Shown: piece by piece, positions 31,289-40,506 of the stretch
How the letters are laid out: every line of letters starts with the position of its first letter
Position numbering within the stretch: the stretch's first letter is position 1
From: Marinobacter caseinilyticus
GTDB lineage: Bacteria > Pseudomonadota > Gammaproteobacteria > Pseudomonadales > Oleiphilaceae
NCBI RefSeq assembly: GCF_011074955.1
Contig: NZ_WUQJ01000018.1
Location: 310,001-374,000, forward strand
DNA length: 64,000 nucleotides
Direction of reading: 5' to 3'
Position numbers and translations under genes: made by a program
Notes under the pieces: generated by a model
The model's input: the letters and a program-made list of their open reading frames with translations, nothing else
Database searches by the model: none
Told to the model about the DNA's origin: nothing

Positions 31289-31994
31289 TTCCAATCCGTC
31301 GCCAGTTTCGGGCAAATGGGTGATCGAGTGTGAGAAAATCACCCGCACGTACAAAGAAGGTCCCGGAAAGCTAACGATTTTTTCTGATATTTCGCTGCAG
31401 GTGGGCGCGGGCGAAACCGTGGCCATTGTAGGCAGCAGTGGTGCCGGTAAGACGACATTGCTCAACCTGTTGGGCGGCCTGGATAAGCCGTCTACCGGGC
31501 ACATCGAAATTTGCGGGCAGGAGATACACAAGTTGTCGGAGGCCGCGCGGGCGCGGTTCCGGAATCGATATCTGGGGTTCGTATACCAATTCCATCATTT
31601 GTTGCCCGAGTTCACGGCGTTGGAAAACGTCATGCTGCCATGCACTTTGGGGGGCATGTCGGTCCGGGAAGCAAAGAGTCGGGCCGCGCTGATGCTGGCA
31701 CAGGTCGGGCTGGAAGCCAGAGTCGCGCACAAGCCAGGTGAGCTTTCCGGTGGCGAGCGCCAGCGGGTGGCGATTGCGAGGGCGTTGGTCAATGAACCCG
31801 AGTGCGTGCTCATGGACGAGCCTACTGGCAATCTGGATGAGCAGACCGGTGAGGGCGTACGGAGGTTAATAGAGTCGTTGCGTGATCGGCTGGGTATTGC
31901 CTTTGTGGTGGTAACCCACGATATGACCATGGCACAGAGCTTGGGGCGAGTATTGCGACTTGAACAGGGGCAGTTGGTAACGCTTGTCAATTAA
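31281..31994 (+). CDS. lolD: Lipoprotein-releasing ABC transporter ATP-binding protein LolD
   Basis: ATPase of the Lol exporter. From the ATG at 31281 (MSNSNPSPVSGKW) it has 237 residues. Walker A GSSGAGKTTLL is at 51-61, the ABC signature ELSGGERQRVAIARAL starts near 154 and Walker B CVLMDEPTGNLD near 175-186. The Q-loop VYQFHHLLPEFTALENVMLP is the LolD/MacB-type motif. Its start codon lies inside the end of the permease gene (8-bp overlap), which indicates coupled translation. A convergent DUF2062 gene ends 9 bp downstream. Confidence 0.95.
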   Translation: MSNSNPSPVSGKWVIECEKITRTYKEGPGKLTIFSDISLQVGAGETVAIVGSSGAGKTTLLNLLGGLDKPSTGHIEICGQEIHKLSEAARARFRNRYLGFVYQFHHLLPEFTALENVMLPCTLGGMSVREAKSRAALMLAQVGLEARVAHKPGELSGGERQRVAIARALVNEPECVLMDEPTGNLDEQTGEGVRRLIESLRDRLGIAFVVVTHDMTMAQSLGRVLRLEQGQLVTLVN

Positions 31995-32022
31995 AGGTTC
32001 GGTCAGGCAGTGGGCCGAACCT
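31995..32022. repeat. Inverted repeat at the lolD / DUF2062 convergent junction
   Basis: AGGTTCGG (31995-32002) and CCGAACCT (32015-32022) can form an 8-bp stem with a 12-base loop between two convergent stop codons. No T run follows on either strand, so it is not a standard intrinsic terminator but could block 3' exonucleases. Confidence 0.35.
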
Positions 32023-32524
32023 GCCGCCGTTTGCTCCAGTCTGAGCGAATCTTGCGACGCCATAAAAACTGGATAACCAGGTAGCTGACGCAAGCGCCGA
32101 CGGTGGCGACGATGATTGAGCCGAAATACAGCGGTATCCCAATTTCGACAATCCGGTGACTGATCCACGACCAATTGAGCTGAAACTCAAATGTGATCAC
32201 CGGCCTACCTAAAATCCAGGCGCCTATTTTGTAATTGAAATAAAAAATGGGCGGCATGGTGAGCGGATTACTGATCCAGACCAGTGCGACCGACAACGGC
32301 AAATTGGCGTTGAACCAAATGGCAAAGAAGGCCGCTGCCACCATCTGGAATGGCATCGGTACGAAACACCAGAAGATACCGATAAAAAAAGCGCGTGAGA
32401 CGCCGTGCCGGTTGATGTGCCACAAATTGGGCTCATGCAGAATATCACCGAGAAAGTGCAGCGAACGGATCGACCGTACTTTTTCGGGTGTCGGCAAATA
32501 GCGCTTCATGAACTTCTTCGGCAT
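32003..32524 (-). CDS. DUF2062 membrane protein
   Basis: A 173-residue inner-membrane protein of the DUF2062 family, function unknown. The family core is clear: NRHGVSRAFFIGIFWCFVPMPFQMVAAAFFAIWFNANLPLSVALVWISNPLT, holding two hydrophobic segments (about 45-70 and 75-98), then a third near 140-162 (PLYFGSIIVATVGACVSYLVIQF). The N-terminus MPKKFMKRYLPTPEKVRSI is basic and cytoplasmic. It converges on lolD and is divergent from comEC, the same position as the DUF2062 gene between lolE and comEC in pseudomonads. Confidence 0.87.
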   Translation of the reverse strand: MPKKFMKRYLPTPEKVRSIRSLHFLGDILHEPNLWHINRHGVSRAFFIGIFWCFVPMPFQMVAAAFFAIWFNANLPLSVALVWISNPLTMPPIFYFNYKIGAWILGRPVITFEFQLNWSWISHRIVEIGIPLYFGSIIVATVGACVSYLVIQFLWRRKIRSDWSKRRQVRPTA

Positions 32525-32620
32525 GTCGACGGGCTGCCTGTTTAGTGTGGTTCAGCTGGATTATAGATGCCGAGCCGTGAGAATTCGTCGAAAGGACAAG
32601 GATCGTCCCAGGAGTAAATT

Positions 32621-35002
32621 GTGCGAGCAAGGATTGCTGCGTTTTCGTGCGGCGTCATCTTACTGTATTGCAGCGGGCCGCTGCCACCTTGGGCTGGCCT
32701 GATTTTGACTTTGATGGCTCTGTTGTTCCTGACGCTTACCCAAAAGAAGTCATCTATCTCGGTATCCTCTGGCGTTTTTGCCAGTCTGGTCTTTGGTGCC
32801 TTATGGGCGGGCTGGCACATAGCAGATCGCCAGAATATGTCGCTTCCCGCTGCGCTTGAAGGGCGTGAGCTATCGGTCGAGGGTTATTTGTGTGACATTC
32901 CCTCGCCCGGTGTCTATCGCAGTGTTCGGTTCACTTTTTGTGTGACTCAGTGGTTTTCACTGCCACAAGATACCGAGAATGAACTTCCTGATACCCTGAA
33001 ATTAGCGTGGTATGGGGAAAACGCTACTCTCAAGTTACCACACCTGATGACACTTGCGGTGTCGCTCAAACAACCCCACGGTGCCGTCAATCCTGGCGGT
33101 TTTCGCTACGAAACGTGGTTGTTCCGCCATGGTTACCGGGCCACCGGCACGGTCAGGTCCATGCAACACGCTCCCTCGGTCAGTTGCAGCCTTGATTGCC
33201 GGTATCATCAGTGGCGAACTCTGCTGGCAGACCGGTTAGAGACGGCGCTGGGACAGACCGACCATTACCCTCTGGTGGAAGCCCTGTTGATTGGCCAGCG
33301 TGGACACATGACCCCTGATCACTGGCGAACGTTGCAGGCCACGGGCACCATTCATCTGGTGGCTATCTCAGGCTTACACATTGGTCTGGTGGCTCTTGGT
33401 GTGGGGATTGTTTTTCGATACGGGTTGGTGCGACTGCCGCAGCACTGGTTGTCCCCATCGACTCGGCGTGCGGTCTGCTACATCGCTGTGGTGGGGGGAA
33501 GTTTGCTCTATGCGCTAGCTGCCGGATTCACGGTGCCAACCCAGCGCGCCCTGATTATGGTGGTCGTGGCAGGCTGGATGTTGTTCAGGGCGCGGCAGGT
33601 CGGCATTTGGAGTGGTTGGCTCATGGCATTGGGCCTGGTGTTGCTGACGGATCCGTTTGCTCCTTTGGATCGGGGTTTCTGGCTCTCCTTTACCGCTGTC
33701 GCTGTCCTGATGATCACTTTTTCAGCTCGTCTGGCAGCACTGCACGCTCTGGCAGGGCTGGTGGTTGCCCAATGCGCGGTATTCGCCGCACTCTGGCCGG
33801 TTCTCGGCGCCATGGAGCAGGCGCCGGTGGCGGCAGGTTGGTTGGCAAACCTGGTGGCGATTCCCTGGGTGTCGTTGGTGGTGATGCCCGTGCTGATGAT
33901 CGGCGTCTGTGTGCTGGTGTTCATGCCCGGTCTATCCGGCCTGGTGGGCGAGGTCTTTGATGGCGTAGTGGGCGCACTGTGGTGGGTGCTGTCGTGGCTC
34001 GCGGAGGCCCCGGTGCCAGCATTGACTGGCTCCGTAACCGTTGCAGTCGCCTTTGCCGCGCTGACTCTGGTGGGACTGGTGTTTCCCGTCGCAGGTGCCA
34101 GGTGGGGTGCTATTGGATTATTCCTCGGATGGTTGGGGCTCTCCACCCTCGCAGGCGAGGCCGCCAACAATCGCTTGGTCAGCGAACCTGAACTGTGGGT
34201 TTGGGATGTGGGGCAGGGCTTGTCGGTGATGTTTCGTCACAGGGACCAAGTATTGCTCTACGATTCTGGCCCGGCAACGCCGTCAGGCTATTCTGCGGTG
34301 GACACTGTCCTCAAACCCAATCTGGGTCTGTTGGGAGTCAGGCGAATCAATACGTTGATTCTCAGTCATGGCGACTCCGACCATTCCGGCGGTCTTGCGT
34401 CACTCTATAAAAATTTTCCGGTGGAAAAAACAATCTCCGGAGAACCCCGGCGCATAGCCGCCAGCCTGCCGGAGCGTGATTCTTCAATAACCGTGCAGCC
34501 CTGTCGGCCAGGGCATAAGCTTCATGTCGGAGATGCGAAAGTTGAACTCTGGCAAGCCCCACGCGAACCCGGCAAGGCGGGTAATAGCAACGATGCCTCT
34601 TGTGTTGCTGTCGTTCGTTTTCGGGACGTGATGATCGTGTTGCCCGGCGACAGTTCCAGGGACATTGAACGCCAGATTCCGGCTTCATTGACGTCACATG
34701 CCAGCAAGCACCGAATTCTGATCGCCGCACATCATGGCAGCGACACCTCATCCGACCCACTGTGGCTGGATATCTTGCGGCCGGATACGGTGATCTACAG
34801 TGCCGGATACCGGCATAGATACGGTCATCCGCACCCAAATGTCGTAGCGCGCTTCGCGGCTGTTGGTGCCAGGCAGCTCAACACCGCCTTTTCCGGAGCG
34901 CTCAGGCTGGGTCTGTCCGACACCGGAGTATCCATCACGGAATGGCGGACGCAGGCGCCGTTCTGGATCGCGCCGGTTGCGGAACATTGGAAAGCCCGGT
35001 GA
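32621..35002 (+). CDS. comEC: ComEC/Rec2 DNA-uptake channel protein
   Basis: Polytopic protein forming the inner-membrane channel for single-stranded DNA during natural transformation. The 793 residues show an N-terminal DUF4131 region (about 1-190), then the Competence domain (about 225-490) with HLVAISGLHIGLVALGVGI and many membrane spans, and a C-terminal metallo-beta-lactamase domain beginning DVGQGLSVMFRHRDQVLLYDSGP. The metal motif ILSHGDSDHSGG and later AAHHGSDTSSDP are intact, so the nuclease-like domain is probably active. The start is GTG at 32621. Whether the cell is competent cannot be told: no other com or pil gene is in the window. Confidence 0.92.
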   Translation: MRARIAAFSCGVILLYCSGPLPPWAGLILTLMALLFLTLTQKKSSISVSSGVFASLVFGALWAGWHIADRQNMSLPAALEGRELSVEGYLCDIPSPGVYRSVRFTFCVTQWFSLPQDTENELPDTLKLAWYGENATLKLPHLMTLAVSLKQPHGAVNPGGFRYETWLFRHGYRATGTVRSMQHAPSVSCSLDCRYHQWRTLLADRLETALGQTDHYPLVEALLIGQRGHMTPDHWRTLQATGTIHLVAISGLHIGLVALGVGIVFRYGLVRLPQHWLSPSTRRAVCYIAVVGGSLLYALAAGFTVPTQRALIMVVVAGWMLFRARQVGIWSGWLMALGLVLLTDPFAPLDRGFWLSFTAVAVLMITFSARLAALHALAGLVVAQCAVFAALWPVLGAMEQAPVAAGWLANLVAIPWVSLVVMPVLMIGVCVLVFMPGLSGLVGEVFDGVVGALWWVLSWLAEAPVPALTGSVTVAVAFAALTLVGLVFPVAGARWGAIGLFLGWLGLSTLAGEAANNRLVSEPELWVWDVGQGLSVMFRHRDQVLLYDSGPATPSGYSAVDTVLKPNLGLLGVRRINTLILSHGDSDHSGGLASLYKNFPVEKTISGEPRRIAASLPERDSSITVQPCRPGHKLHVGDAKVELWQAPREPGKAGNSNDASCVAVVRFRDVMIVLPGDSSRDIERQIPASLTSHASKHRILIAAHHGSDTSSDPLWLDILRPDTVIYSAGYRHRYGHPHPNVVARFAAVGARQLNTAFSGALRLGLSDTGVSITEWRTQAPFWIAPVAEHWKAR

Positions 35003-35068
35003 GGGTGTGGCCTAACGCCATGGCTATGCTAAAGTAGCGCGGCTTGTTACTAATCAGGGAGACCAAGC

Positions 35069-35695
35069 GTGTTCGAGCTCTTGAAAGCGGGTGGCATCAT
35101 CATGGTGCCGATTGTTGCCTGTTCCATACTTGCCCTTGCCATTATTCTGGAACGATTCTGGACTCTGCGTGCAACCAGAATTGCGCCTCAGTCTACCATC
35201 AACGAATTGTGGCGCTGGATAAAGAAGAAAGAACTGAATGGGCGGAAACTGAAGGCATTGCAGGGATCTTCGCCGCTCGGACGAGTATTGGCCAGCGGGC
35301 TGATGAACGCCAAGCATGGCCGCGAAATCATGAAAGAAAGCATTGAGCATGAAGCCAGCCAGGTCATTCATGAACTGGAACGTTTCCTTAACCCGCTGGG
35401 CACCGTGGCGACCATTACACCCTTGTTGGGCTTGCTTGGAACGGTCATCGGCATGATCAAAGTATTTGCGGAAATTCAGCTTGCCGGAGTCGGCGATGCC
35501 GGTAACCTGGCGGGCGGTATCTCCGAGGCGTTGATGACAACGGCCGCGGGTTTGAGCGTCGCTATTCCTGCCCTGATTTGCCACCGTTATTTTATCCGCC
35601 GTGTGGATGAGCTGGTAGTCAGTATGGAACAAGAGGCTATCAAGCTGGTTGAAGTGGTCCACGGAGACCGCGAAATTGACGTTGAAGGAGCCTGA
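35069..35695 (+). CDS. exbB: MotA/TolQ/ExbB-family proton channel protein
   Basis: ExbB/TolQ subunits couple proton flow to work on the envelope. The 208 residues have one N-terminal span (about 8-28), a cytoplasmic domain (30-105), then two spans (about 112-135 and 150-172). The family block LNPLGTVATITPLLGLLGTVIGMIKVF and GNLAGGISEALMTTAAGLSVAIPALICHRYF is intact. The start is GTG at 35069, with GGGAG just upstream. An exbD gene follows 5 bp later. This pair lies between comEC and msbA, not beside TonB, and the real TolQ is at 63402, so it is a second system of unknown partner. Confidence 0.9.
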   Translation: MFELLKAGGIIMVPIVACSILALAIILERFWTLRATRIAPQSTINELWRWIKKKELNGRKLKALQGSSPLGRVLASGLMNAKHGREIMKESIEHEASQVIHELERFLNPLGTVATITPLLGLLGTVIGMIKVFAEIQLAGVGDAGNLAGGISEALMTTAAGLSVAIPALICHRYFIRRVDELVVSMEQEAIKLVEVVHGDREIDVEGA

Positions 35696-35700
35696 GCGCC

Positions 35701-36123
35701 GTGAAGTTTAAGCGCCAGAGAAGTCAGGAAGTCGGGGTTGATCTTACACCGCTGATCGACGTTGTTTTCCTGCTGCTGATATTTTTCATGGTGTCGACAA
35801 CGTTCACCCGTGAAAGCCATCTCCAGGTTGATCTGCCCGAAGCCAATGGCGAACCAGCCACCTCTGAGGTCAAGCAGGTTGATGTGGTGATCAACGCCGA
35901 AGGGCAGTACGTGGTAAACGATCGTACGCTGGTTAATAATCAGCGTGAGACCTTGCAGCGCGCCGTGAAAGAGCTGGCCGCAGGCGACACCAGCATGCCC
36001 TTTATTATCACCGCGGATGCGCGAACACCGCATGAGTTTGTGGTTCGGGCCATGGACATCGCGGGCAAGCTTGGCTTCGCGAAACTCAGTATTACCACAG
36101 AACGGGCCGGTGATGAGCGTTGA
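35701..36123 (+). CDS. exbD: ExbD/TolR-family biopolymer transport protein
   Basis: Partner of the ExbB-like channel encoded 5 bp upstream. The 140 residues have a short cytoplasmic N-terminus, one span with the proton-carrying Asp20 (DLTPLIDVVFLLLIFFMVSTTF, about 14-35) and a periplasmic domain ending near the C-terminus. The start is GTG. Its 3' end overlaps the msbA start by 11 bp, so exbB, exbD, msbA and lpxK are translated from one message. The linkage to lipid A transport genes is conserved in pseudomonads, but I know of no defined role. Confidence 0.9.
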   Translation: MKFKRQRSQEVGVDLTPLIDVVFLLLIFFMVSTTFTRESHLQVDLPEANGEPATSEVKQVDVVINAEGQYVVNDRTLVNNQRETLQRAVKELAAGDTSMPFIITADARTPHEFVVRAMDIAGKLGFAKLSITTERAGDER

Positions 36124-37888
36124 CTCTCCTGAAACCTCACCGGTAGGTCACGAACGCTCCAATTGGGAGACTTACAAGCGACTACTGGCGTATGTTAAGC
36201 CGTTCTGGCTGGCGTTCACGCTGGCTGTGATTGGCAATGTCATTTACGCCGCCGCCTCCACCGGTATGGCGGCGGCAATGGAATACGTCATTACCGCGAT
36301 TGAGAATCCCACCGAGCAAAATCGGATTCTGCTGACTGGCTTAATCGTCGGGGTATTTGCTTTTCGTGGTCTCGGAACCTTCATGAGTCAATACTTCATC
36401 AGCTATGTCGGGCGTCAGGTGATCAATGCGCTCCGTACGGAAGTGTTCGACAGGCTCCTGACCTTGCCGTCCCGCTATTTCGATGACAACGCGGCGGGCC
36501 GCCTGGTATCCAAGTTGACCTTCAATGTTGAGCAAGTGGCGGAAGCCACCACCAATGCCATCACGATCTCGCTGCGGGAAGGCCTGACGATTGTCGGTTT
36601 GTTGGGCTTTATGCTGTACACCAACTGGAAATTGACTTTGGTGTTCATTGCAGTCGGGCCCATTATCGGGTTTGTCGTGAGTTACGCCAGCAAGCGCTTC
36701 CGTAAGCTGAGTCAGCGAATTCAGGGGTCGATGGGGGACATAACCCATGTGGCATCGGAATCCATCAGTGGTTATCGCGTGGTGCGCACCTTTGGTGGCG
36801 AAGACTATGAGCGCCAGCGGTTCGGGGACGTTTCCCAGCGCAACCTCACCCAGAGCCTGAAACTGGCGTCCGCCCAAGCCATCAGTGTGCCGGTCATTCA
36901 GGTATTGGTTGCGTTCGCGATTGCGGCTTTGGTTTGGACAATGTTGGCGCCGGGAATTCGGGGTGAGATGTCGACCGGCGAACTGGTCGCCTTTATTACT
37001 GCAGCGACCACAATGGCCAAGCCGATCCGGCAGGTTACCTCCGTTCATGCCAAGATTCAGAAAGGGGTGGCGGCGGCCGACGATGTTTTCAGTACGATGG
37101 ATGAAAAACCGGAGGAGGATAAGGGCACTTACGCGCCCGCTCGGGTGAAGGGTGACATCGAGTTCGCCAATGTCGCGTTTCGGTATCGGGATCAGCTCGA
37201 TAACGTTTTGGAAGATATTAATATCAGCATTCCCGCCGGCCAAAGCGTGGCCCTGGTTGGTCGTTCGGGCAGCGGCAAATCGACATTGGTCAGTCTGCTC
37301 CCTCGATTCTACGAATACTCCGATGGTGATGTTCAAATTGATGGTCATTCTCTGAAGGAGTACCGATTGGACGCCCTGCGGGCTCAGATTGCACTGGTGA
37401 CCCAAAGCGTGGTGCTGTTCAACGACACCATCGCCGCCAATATTGCCTACGGAGCACTCAGGGATTGCAGCCGGGAAGCGATTCGAGATGCCGCAGCCAA
37501 AGCCCACGCGCTGGAGTTTATTGATCGCATGCCGGAAGGGCTGGACACCATGATCGGTGACAACGGTGTCATGCTGTCCGGTGGTCAGCGTCAGCGTTTG
37601 GCGATTGCCCGGGCGCTGCTGAAAGACGCGCCGATCCTGATTCTGGATGAGGCCACGTCTGCTCTGGATACAGAATCGGAGCGCCATATACAGGCCGCGC
37701 TGGACACTGTCATGGAAGGGCGTACGACTTTGGTCATTGCACACCGCCTGTCGACGATTGAAAACGCTGATCGAATTCTGGTGATGGACGCCGGGCGCAT
37801 CATTGAATCCGGTCGCCATGATGAATTACTGGCCTCCGGTGGGGCATACGCCCAATTGCATCAAATGCAGTTCAGCGAGCCGGCATGA
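36113..37888 (+). CDS. msbA: Lipid A export ATP-binding/permease protein MsbA
   Basis: Homodimeric ABC flippase moving core-lipid A across the inner membrane. From MSVDSPETSPVGHERSNW it has 591 residues, close to the 582 of E. coli. Six spans fill about 25-330, including TFMSQYFISYVGRQVINALR and FDRLLTLPSRYFDDNAAGRL. The nucleotide domain shows Walker A LVGRSGSGKSTLVSL, signature LSGGQRQRLAIARALL and Walker B ILILDEATSALD. The start overlaps the exbD end by 11 bp; an open frame extends 32 codons upstream within exbD and is not used. It overlaps lpxK by 4 bp. Confidence 0.95.
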   Translation: MSVDSPETSPVGHERSNWETYKRLLAYVKPFWLAFTLAVIGNVIYAAASTGMAAAMEYVITAIENPTEQNRILLTGLIVGVFAFRGLGTFMSQYFISYVGRQVINALRTEVFDRLLTLPSRYFDDNAAGRLVSKLTFNVEQVAEATTNAITISLREGLTIVGLLGFMLYTNWKLTLVFIAVGPIIGFVVSYASKRFRKLSQRIQGSMGDITHVASESISGYRVVRTFGGEDYERQRFGDVSQRNLTQSLKLASAQAISVPVIQVLVAFAIAALVWTMLAPGIRGEMSTGELVAFITAATTMAKPIRQVTSVHAKIQKGVAAADDVFSTMDEKPEEDKGTYAPARVKGDIEFANVAFRYRDQLDNVLEDINISIPAGQSVALVGRSGSGKSTLVSLLPRFYEYSDGDVQIDGHSLKEYRLDALRAQIALVTQSVVLFNDTIAANIAYGALRDCSREAIRDAAAKAHALEFIDRMPEGLDTMIGDNGVMLSGGQRQRLAIARALLKDAPILILDEATSALDTESERHIQAALDTVMEGRTTLVIAHRLSTIENADRILVMDAGRIIESGRHDELLASGGAYAQLHQMQFSEPA

Positions 37889-38895
37889 TGGGGCAGGTTG
37901 ACCGCCTGTGGTATGGCACCGGGCGACCGCTCTGGATGTTGTGGCCACTGGCCTGGCTCTACCAGGCCATTGCCGGGCGTCGCAGAAAGCGGGCGCTCAA
38001 AGCCAATGAATCCGAACCCCCATTGCCCGCACCGGTGATCGTGGTTGGCAATATTACCGCCGGCGGGACAGGGAAATCGCCATTGACCGCCTGGCTGGCA
38101 GCCTTGTTAAAGGACGAGGGCTGGCACCCGGTGATTTTAACTCGCGGCTATGGCGCGCGTGCCACCCAATACCCTCTGCTCGCAGGCCCGGATACGCCAG
38201 CAAGCCAAGCGGGTGATGAGCCGGTGATGCTGGCTGCCATCACGGGATGCCCGGTTGTTGTCGACCCAAAGCGGGTAAGAGCGGCCCGCTGGGCCGTAAG
38301 CCAGCATTTGGGTAACATCTTTATTTGTGATGATGGTCTGCAACACTACGCCTTACCGCGAGACATTGAAGTGGTGGTGTTTGATGGCGAGCGGGGGTTT
38401 GGCAATGGGGCTCCCATCCCTGTCGGCCCACTCCGGGAACCCAGAAGTCGTCTCGCAACGGTCGATTTCGTGGTTTGCAATGGCTCGGCCGTTGAGGGTA
38501 TCGAACACCCCAGCCAATACGTCATGACTCTCAACCCGACGCTGCTCCGACACCTCCAAACCGGAAAAACCCGTCCTGTAGACTGGCTTGCCGGGCAGCG
38601 GGTCAAAGCCGTGGCGGGTATTGGCAACCCAGGCCGGTTTTTCTCCACACTGACGGCCCTGGGTGCGCGAGTGAATGGCCAGGCATTTCCCGACCATCAC
38701 CGTTTCGCCCCGGAAGACTTGAACGTCGCGCCGGGTGAAGTGCTGGTGATGACGGCGAAAGACGCCGTAAAATGTAAGGCATTCGCGCAGGATGATTGTT
38801 GGGTGCTGGAGGTATCCGCCAGTTTTCCTGATCATTTCAAAAAGTCGGTGATGTCCGCTGTTGCCGGGATTCGGGTAAGTAGCCCGAGTGAATAA
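37885..38895 (+). CDS. lpxK: Tetraacyldisaccharide 4'-kinase LpxK
   Basis: Phosphorylates the 4' position of the lipid A disaccharide at the inner-membrane face. The 336 residues start with WYGTGRPLWMLWPLAWLYQAIAGRRR, an amphipathic membrane helix, followed by the unusual P-loop VVGNITAGGTGKSPLTAWLA (about 51-70). ILTRGYG, IFICDDGLQHYAL and FGNGAPIPVGPLREP are family signatures. The ATG overlaps the msbA stop by 4 bp. Trm112-like and kdsB genes follow at short distance, so this is a lipid A/KDO assembly operon. Confidence 0.95.
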   Translation: MMGQVDRLWYGTGRPLWMLWPLAWLYQAIAGRRRKRALKANESEPPLPAPVIVVGNITAGGTGKSPLTAWLAALLKDEGWHPVILTRGYGARATQYPLLAGPDTPASQAGDEPVMLAAITGCPVVVDPKRVRAARWAVSQHLGNIFICDDGLQHYALPRDIEVVVFDGERGFGNGAPIPVGPLREPRSRLATVDFVVCNGSAVEGIEHPSQYVMTLNPTLLRHLQTGKTRPVDWLAGQRVKAVAGIGNPGRFFSTLTALGARVNGQAFPDHHRFAPEDLNVAPGEVLVMTAKDAVKCKAFAQDDCWVLEVSASFPDHFKKSVMSAVAGIRVSSPSE

Positions 38896-38947
38896 TGGTG
38901 GTGCGGGCGTTACAAGATATCTCATAGAGTCAGCAAGGAATTAATCG

Positions 38948-39136
38948 ATGGACAAGAAATTACTAGCAATGTTGGCATGCCCGGTCTGTAAAGGTGAGTT
39001 AAAGCTGGATAGAGAGCGCCAGGAACTGATTTGCCATGGTGATGGGATGGCTTTCCCGATCCGTGAAGGTATTCCGGTCATGCTGGCGGTTGAAGCACGC
39101 ACGCTCTCAACGGACGAACGTCTCGGGGCGCGTTAG
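38948..39136 (+). CDS. Trm112 family protein (YcaR type)
   Basis: A 62-residue protein of the Trm112/YcaR family: [21 protein letters not shown] with Cys11 and Cys14, then [28 protein letters not shown]. Cys34 is the remaining cysteine, so the four-cysteine zinc site of eukaryotic Trm112 is incomplete. Bacterial members lie constantly between lpxK and kdsB, as here. Their molecular role is not settled. It starts 52 bp after lpxK and ends 37 bp before kdsB on the same strand. Confidence 0.92.
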   Translation: MDKKLLAMLACPVCKGELKLDRERQELICHGDGMAFPIREGIPVMLAVEARTLSTDERLGAR

Positions 39137-39173
39137 TTCACAACACCATTCACCGAATAATCAGGAAGTCAGC

Positions 39174-39938
39174 ATGTCTTTTACGGTGGTGATTCCAGCT
39201 CGATACGCCTCGACACGTTTGCCAGGTAAACCTCTGGCGGATATTGGCGGTAAGCCAATGGTTCAGCACGTATGTGAGCGTGCCGCGATGAGTCAGGCTT
39301 CAAGGGTGGTTGTGGCGACCGATGACGATCGAATTCGTCAGGTTTGTGAAGGCTTTGGTGCCGAGGTGGTCATGACATCTGCCAACCACGTCAGCGGCAC
39401 TGACCGGTTGGAAGAGGTTGTCCGCAAGCTGGGCTTTGACGCCGACGCCCGAATTGTCAATGTGCAGGGTGATGAGCCGCTAATCCCGCCCTCGCTGATC
39501 GATCAGGTGGCTGCCAATCTGCAGGCGCATCCGGATGCAGCCATTGCGACACTGTGTGAATCAATTACCGATGCGGACACTCTGTTTAATCCCAATGTGG
39601 TAAAGGTGGTGTTTGGCTTCCAGGGCATGGCGCATTATTTCAGCCGGGCGCCGATTCCCTGGGCCCGGAATGAATGGGCTAGTATTGATCGTCAATACTC
39701 TATGCCTGAAGGGGTGAGCTACTATCGCCACATTGGCATCTACGGGTATCGGGTTGGGCTGTTAAAAGATTTTGTCACTTGGCAGCCAGCACCGGCGGAA
39801 CTGGCGGAGTCGCTCGAGCAACTCCGGGCGCTGCATAATGGCGCCCGTATTCATGTCGATATTGCCTGTGAAAAACCACCGGCCGGCGTCGATACGGAAG
39901 CGGACCTGCACCGTTTACGGGCGCAAATACCCGGCTAA
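39174..39938 (+). CDS. kdsB: 3-deoxy-manno-octulosonate cytidylyltransferase KdsB
   Basis: Activates KDO as CMP-KDO for attachment to lipid A. The ATG at 39174 ([21 protein letters not shown]) gives 254 residues. [20 protein letters not shown] forms the nucleotide-binding loop and [12 protein letters not shown] carries the metal-binding acidic residue. [15 protein letters not shown] and [20 protein letters not shown] are typical C-terminal blocks. The frame is open 46 codons upstream through the end of the Trm112-like gene and was rejected. Part of the msbA-lpxK-trm112-kdsB group. Confidence 0.95.
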   Translation: MSFTVVIPARYASTRLPGKPLADIGGKPMVQHVCERAAMSQASRVVVATDDDRIRQVCEGFGAEVVMTSANHVSGTDRLEEVVRKLGFDADARIVNVQGDEPLIPPSLIDQVAANLQAHPDAAIATLCESITDADTLFNPNVVKVVFGFQGMAHYFSRAPIPWARNEWASIDRQYSMPEGVSYYRHIGIYGYRVGLLKDFVTWQPAPAELAESLEQLRALHNGARIHVDIACEKPPAGVDTEADLHRLRAQIPG

Positions 39939-40014
39939 TAGGAATCGGCCAAAAGGTTACTTGATTCACGGACGTTTTTTTTAACTCATGTTTGATTTGA
40001 AGGGAGCGTGAAGC

Positions 40015-40506
40015 GTGACCGAGTCTACCAGTGTTTTGTTCGTTTGCATGGGGAATATATGCCGATCACCCACGGCGGAGGGCGTGTTCCGACGCGCGGT
40101 GGAGCAGACTGGATTGATGGGGCGTATCCGTATTGAATCTTGTGGTACTGGGGGTTGGCATGTTGGTAAAGCACCTGACCGGCGCGCTGTGGCAGCCGCA
40201 AAAGCCCGAGGCATTGATATCGCGGGTTTGCGAGCCCAGCAGTTCGCCGATGAGGATTTGCAGCGGTTTGATTATGTGCTGGTAATGGACAGGGCGAATC
40301 TGGCTGATTTGGTGCGGGTTTGGCAGCGACGCGGTGGCACTCAACCGGAGTTGTTTCTTACTTATGGCTCAGCATTCGATGTGGAGGAGGTGCCCGACCC
40401 TTATTACGGCGGAGAGCAGGGCTTCGACTATGTGCTGGATCTGATTGAGGATGCAAGCAAGGGATTGCTAAACCATATTCGGAGTGTGCACTTTGAGCCA
40501 AGATGA
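40015..40506 (+). CDS. Low-molecular-weight protein-tyrosine phosphatase
   Basis: Cys-based phosphatase that removes phosphate from tyrosine in proteins. The 163 residues start from GTG at 40015 with a GGGAG site upstream. The P-loop C-x5-R is Cys11-MGNIC-Arg17 in LFVCMGNICRSPTAE, and the general acid is Asp128 in VPDPYYGG. No partner tyrosine kinase (Wzc/BY-kinase) is seen nearby. Its position between kdsB and murB is conserved in pseudomonads, so it may be a housekeeping member rather than a capsule regulator. Its end overlaps the murB start. Confidence 0.9.
   Translation: MTESTSVLFVCMGNICRSPTAEGVFRRAVEQTGLMGRIRIESCGTGGWHVGKAPDRRAVAAAKARGIDIAGLRAQQFADEDLQRFDYVLVMDRANLADLVRVWQRRGGTQPELFLTYGSAFDVEEVPDPYYGGEQGFDYVLDLIEDASKGLLNHIRSVHFEPR

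Noticed and set aside
33508..34170. Ala/Thr/Ser-rich 220-codon frame opposite comEC
   Set aside because: Low-complexity composition is what hydrophobic membrane codons give on the other strand; comEC explains it.
36341..37819. 492-codon open frame opposite msbA
   Set aside because: It lies entirely antisense to a full-length msbA with all ABC motifs. The translation shows no domain and is the codon shadow expected in GC-rich coding DNA.
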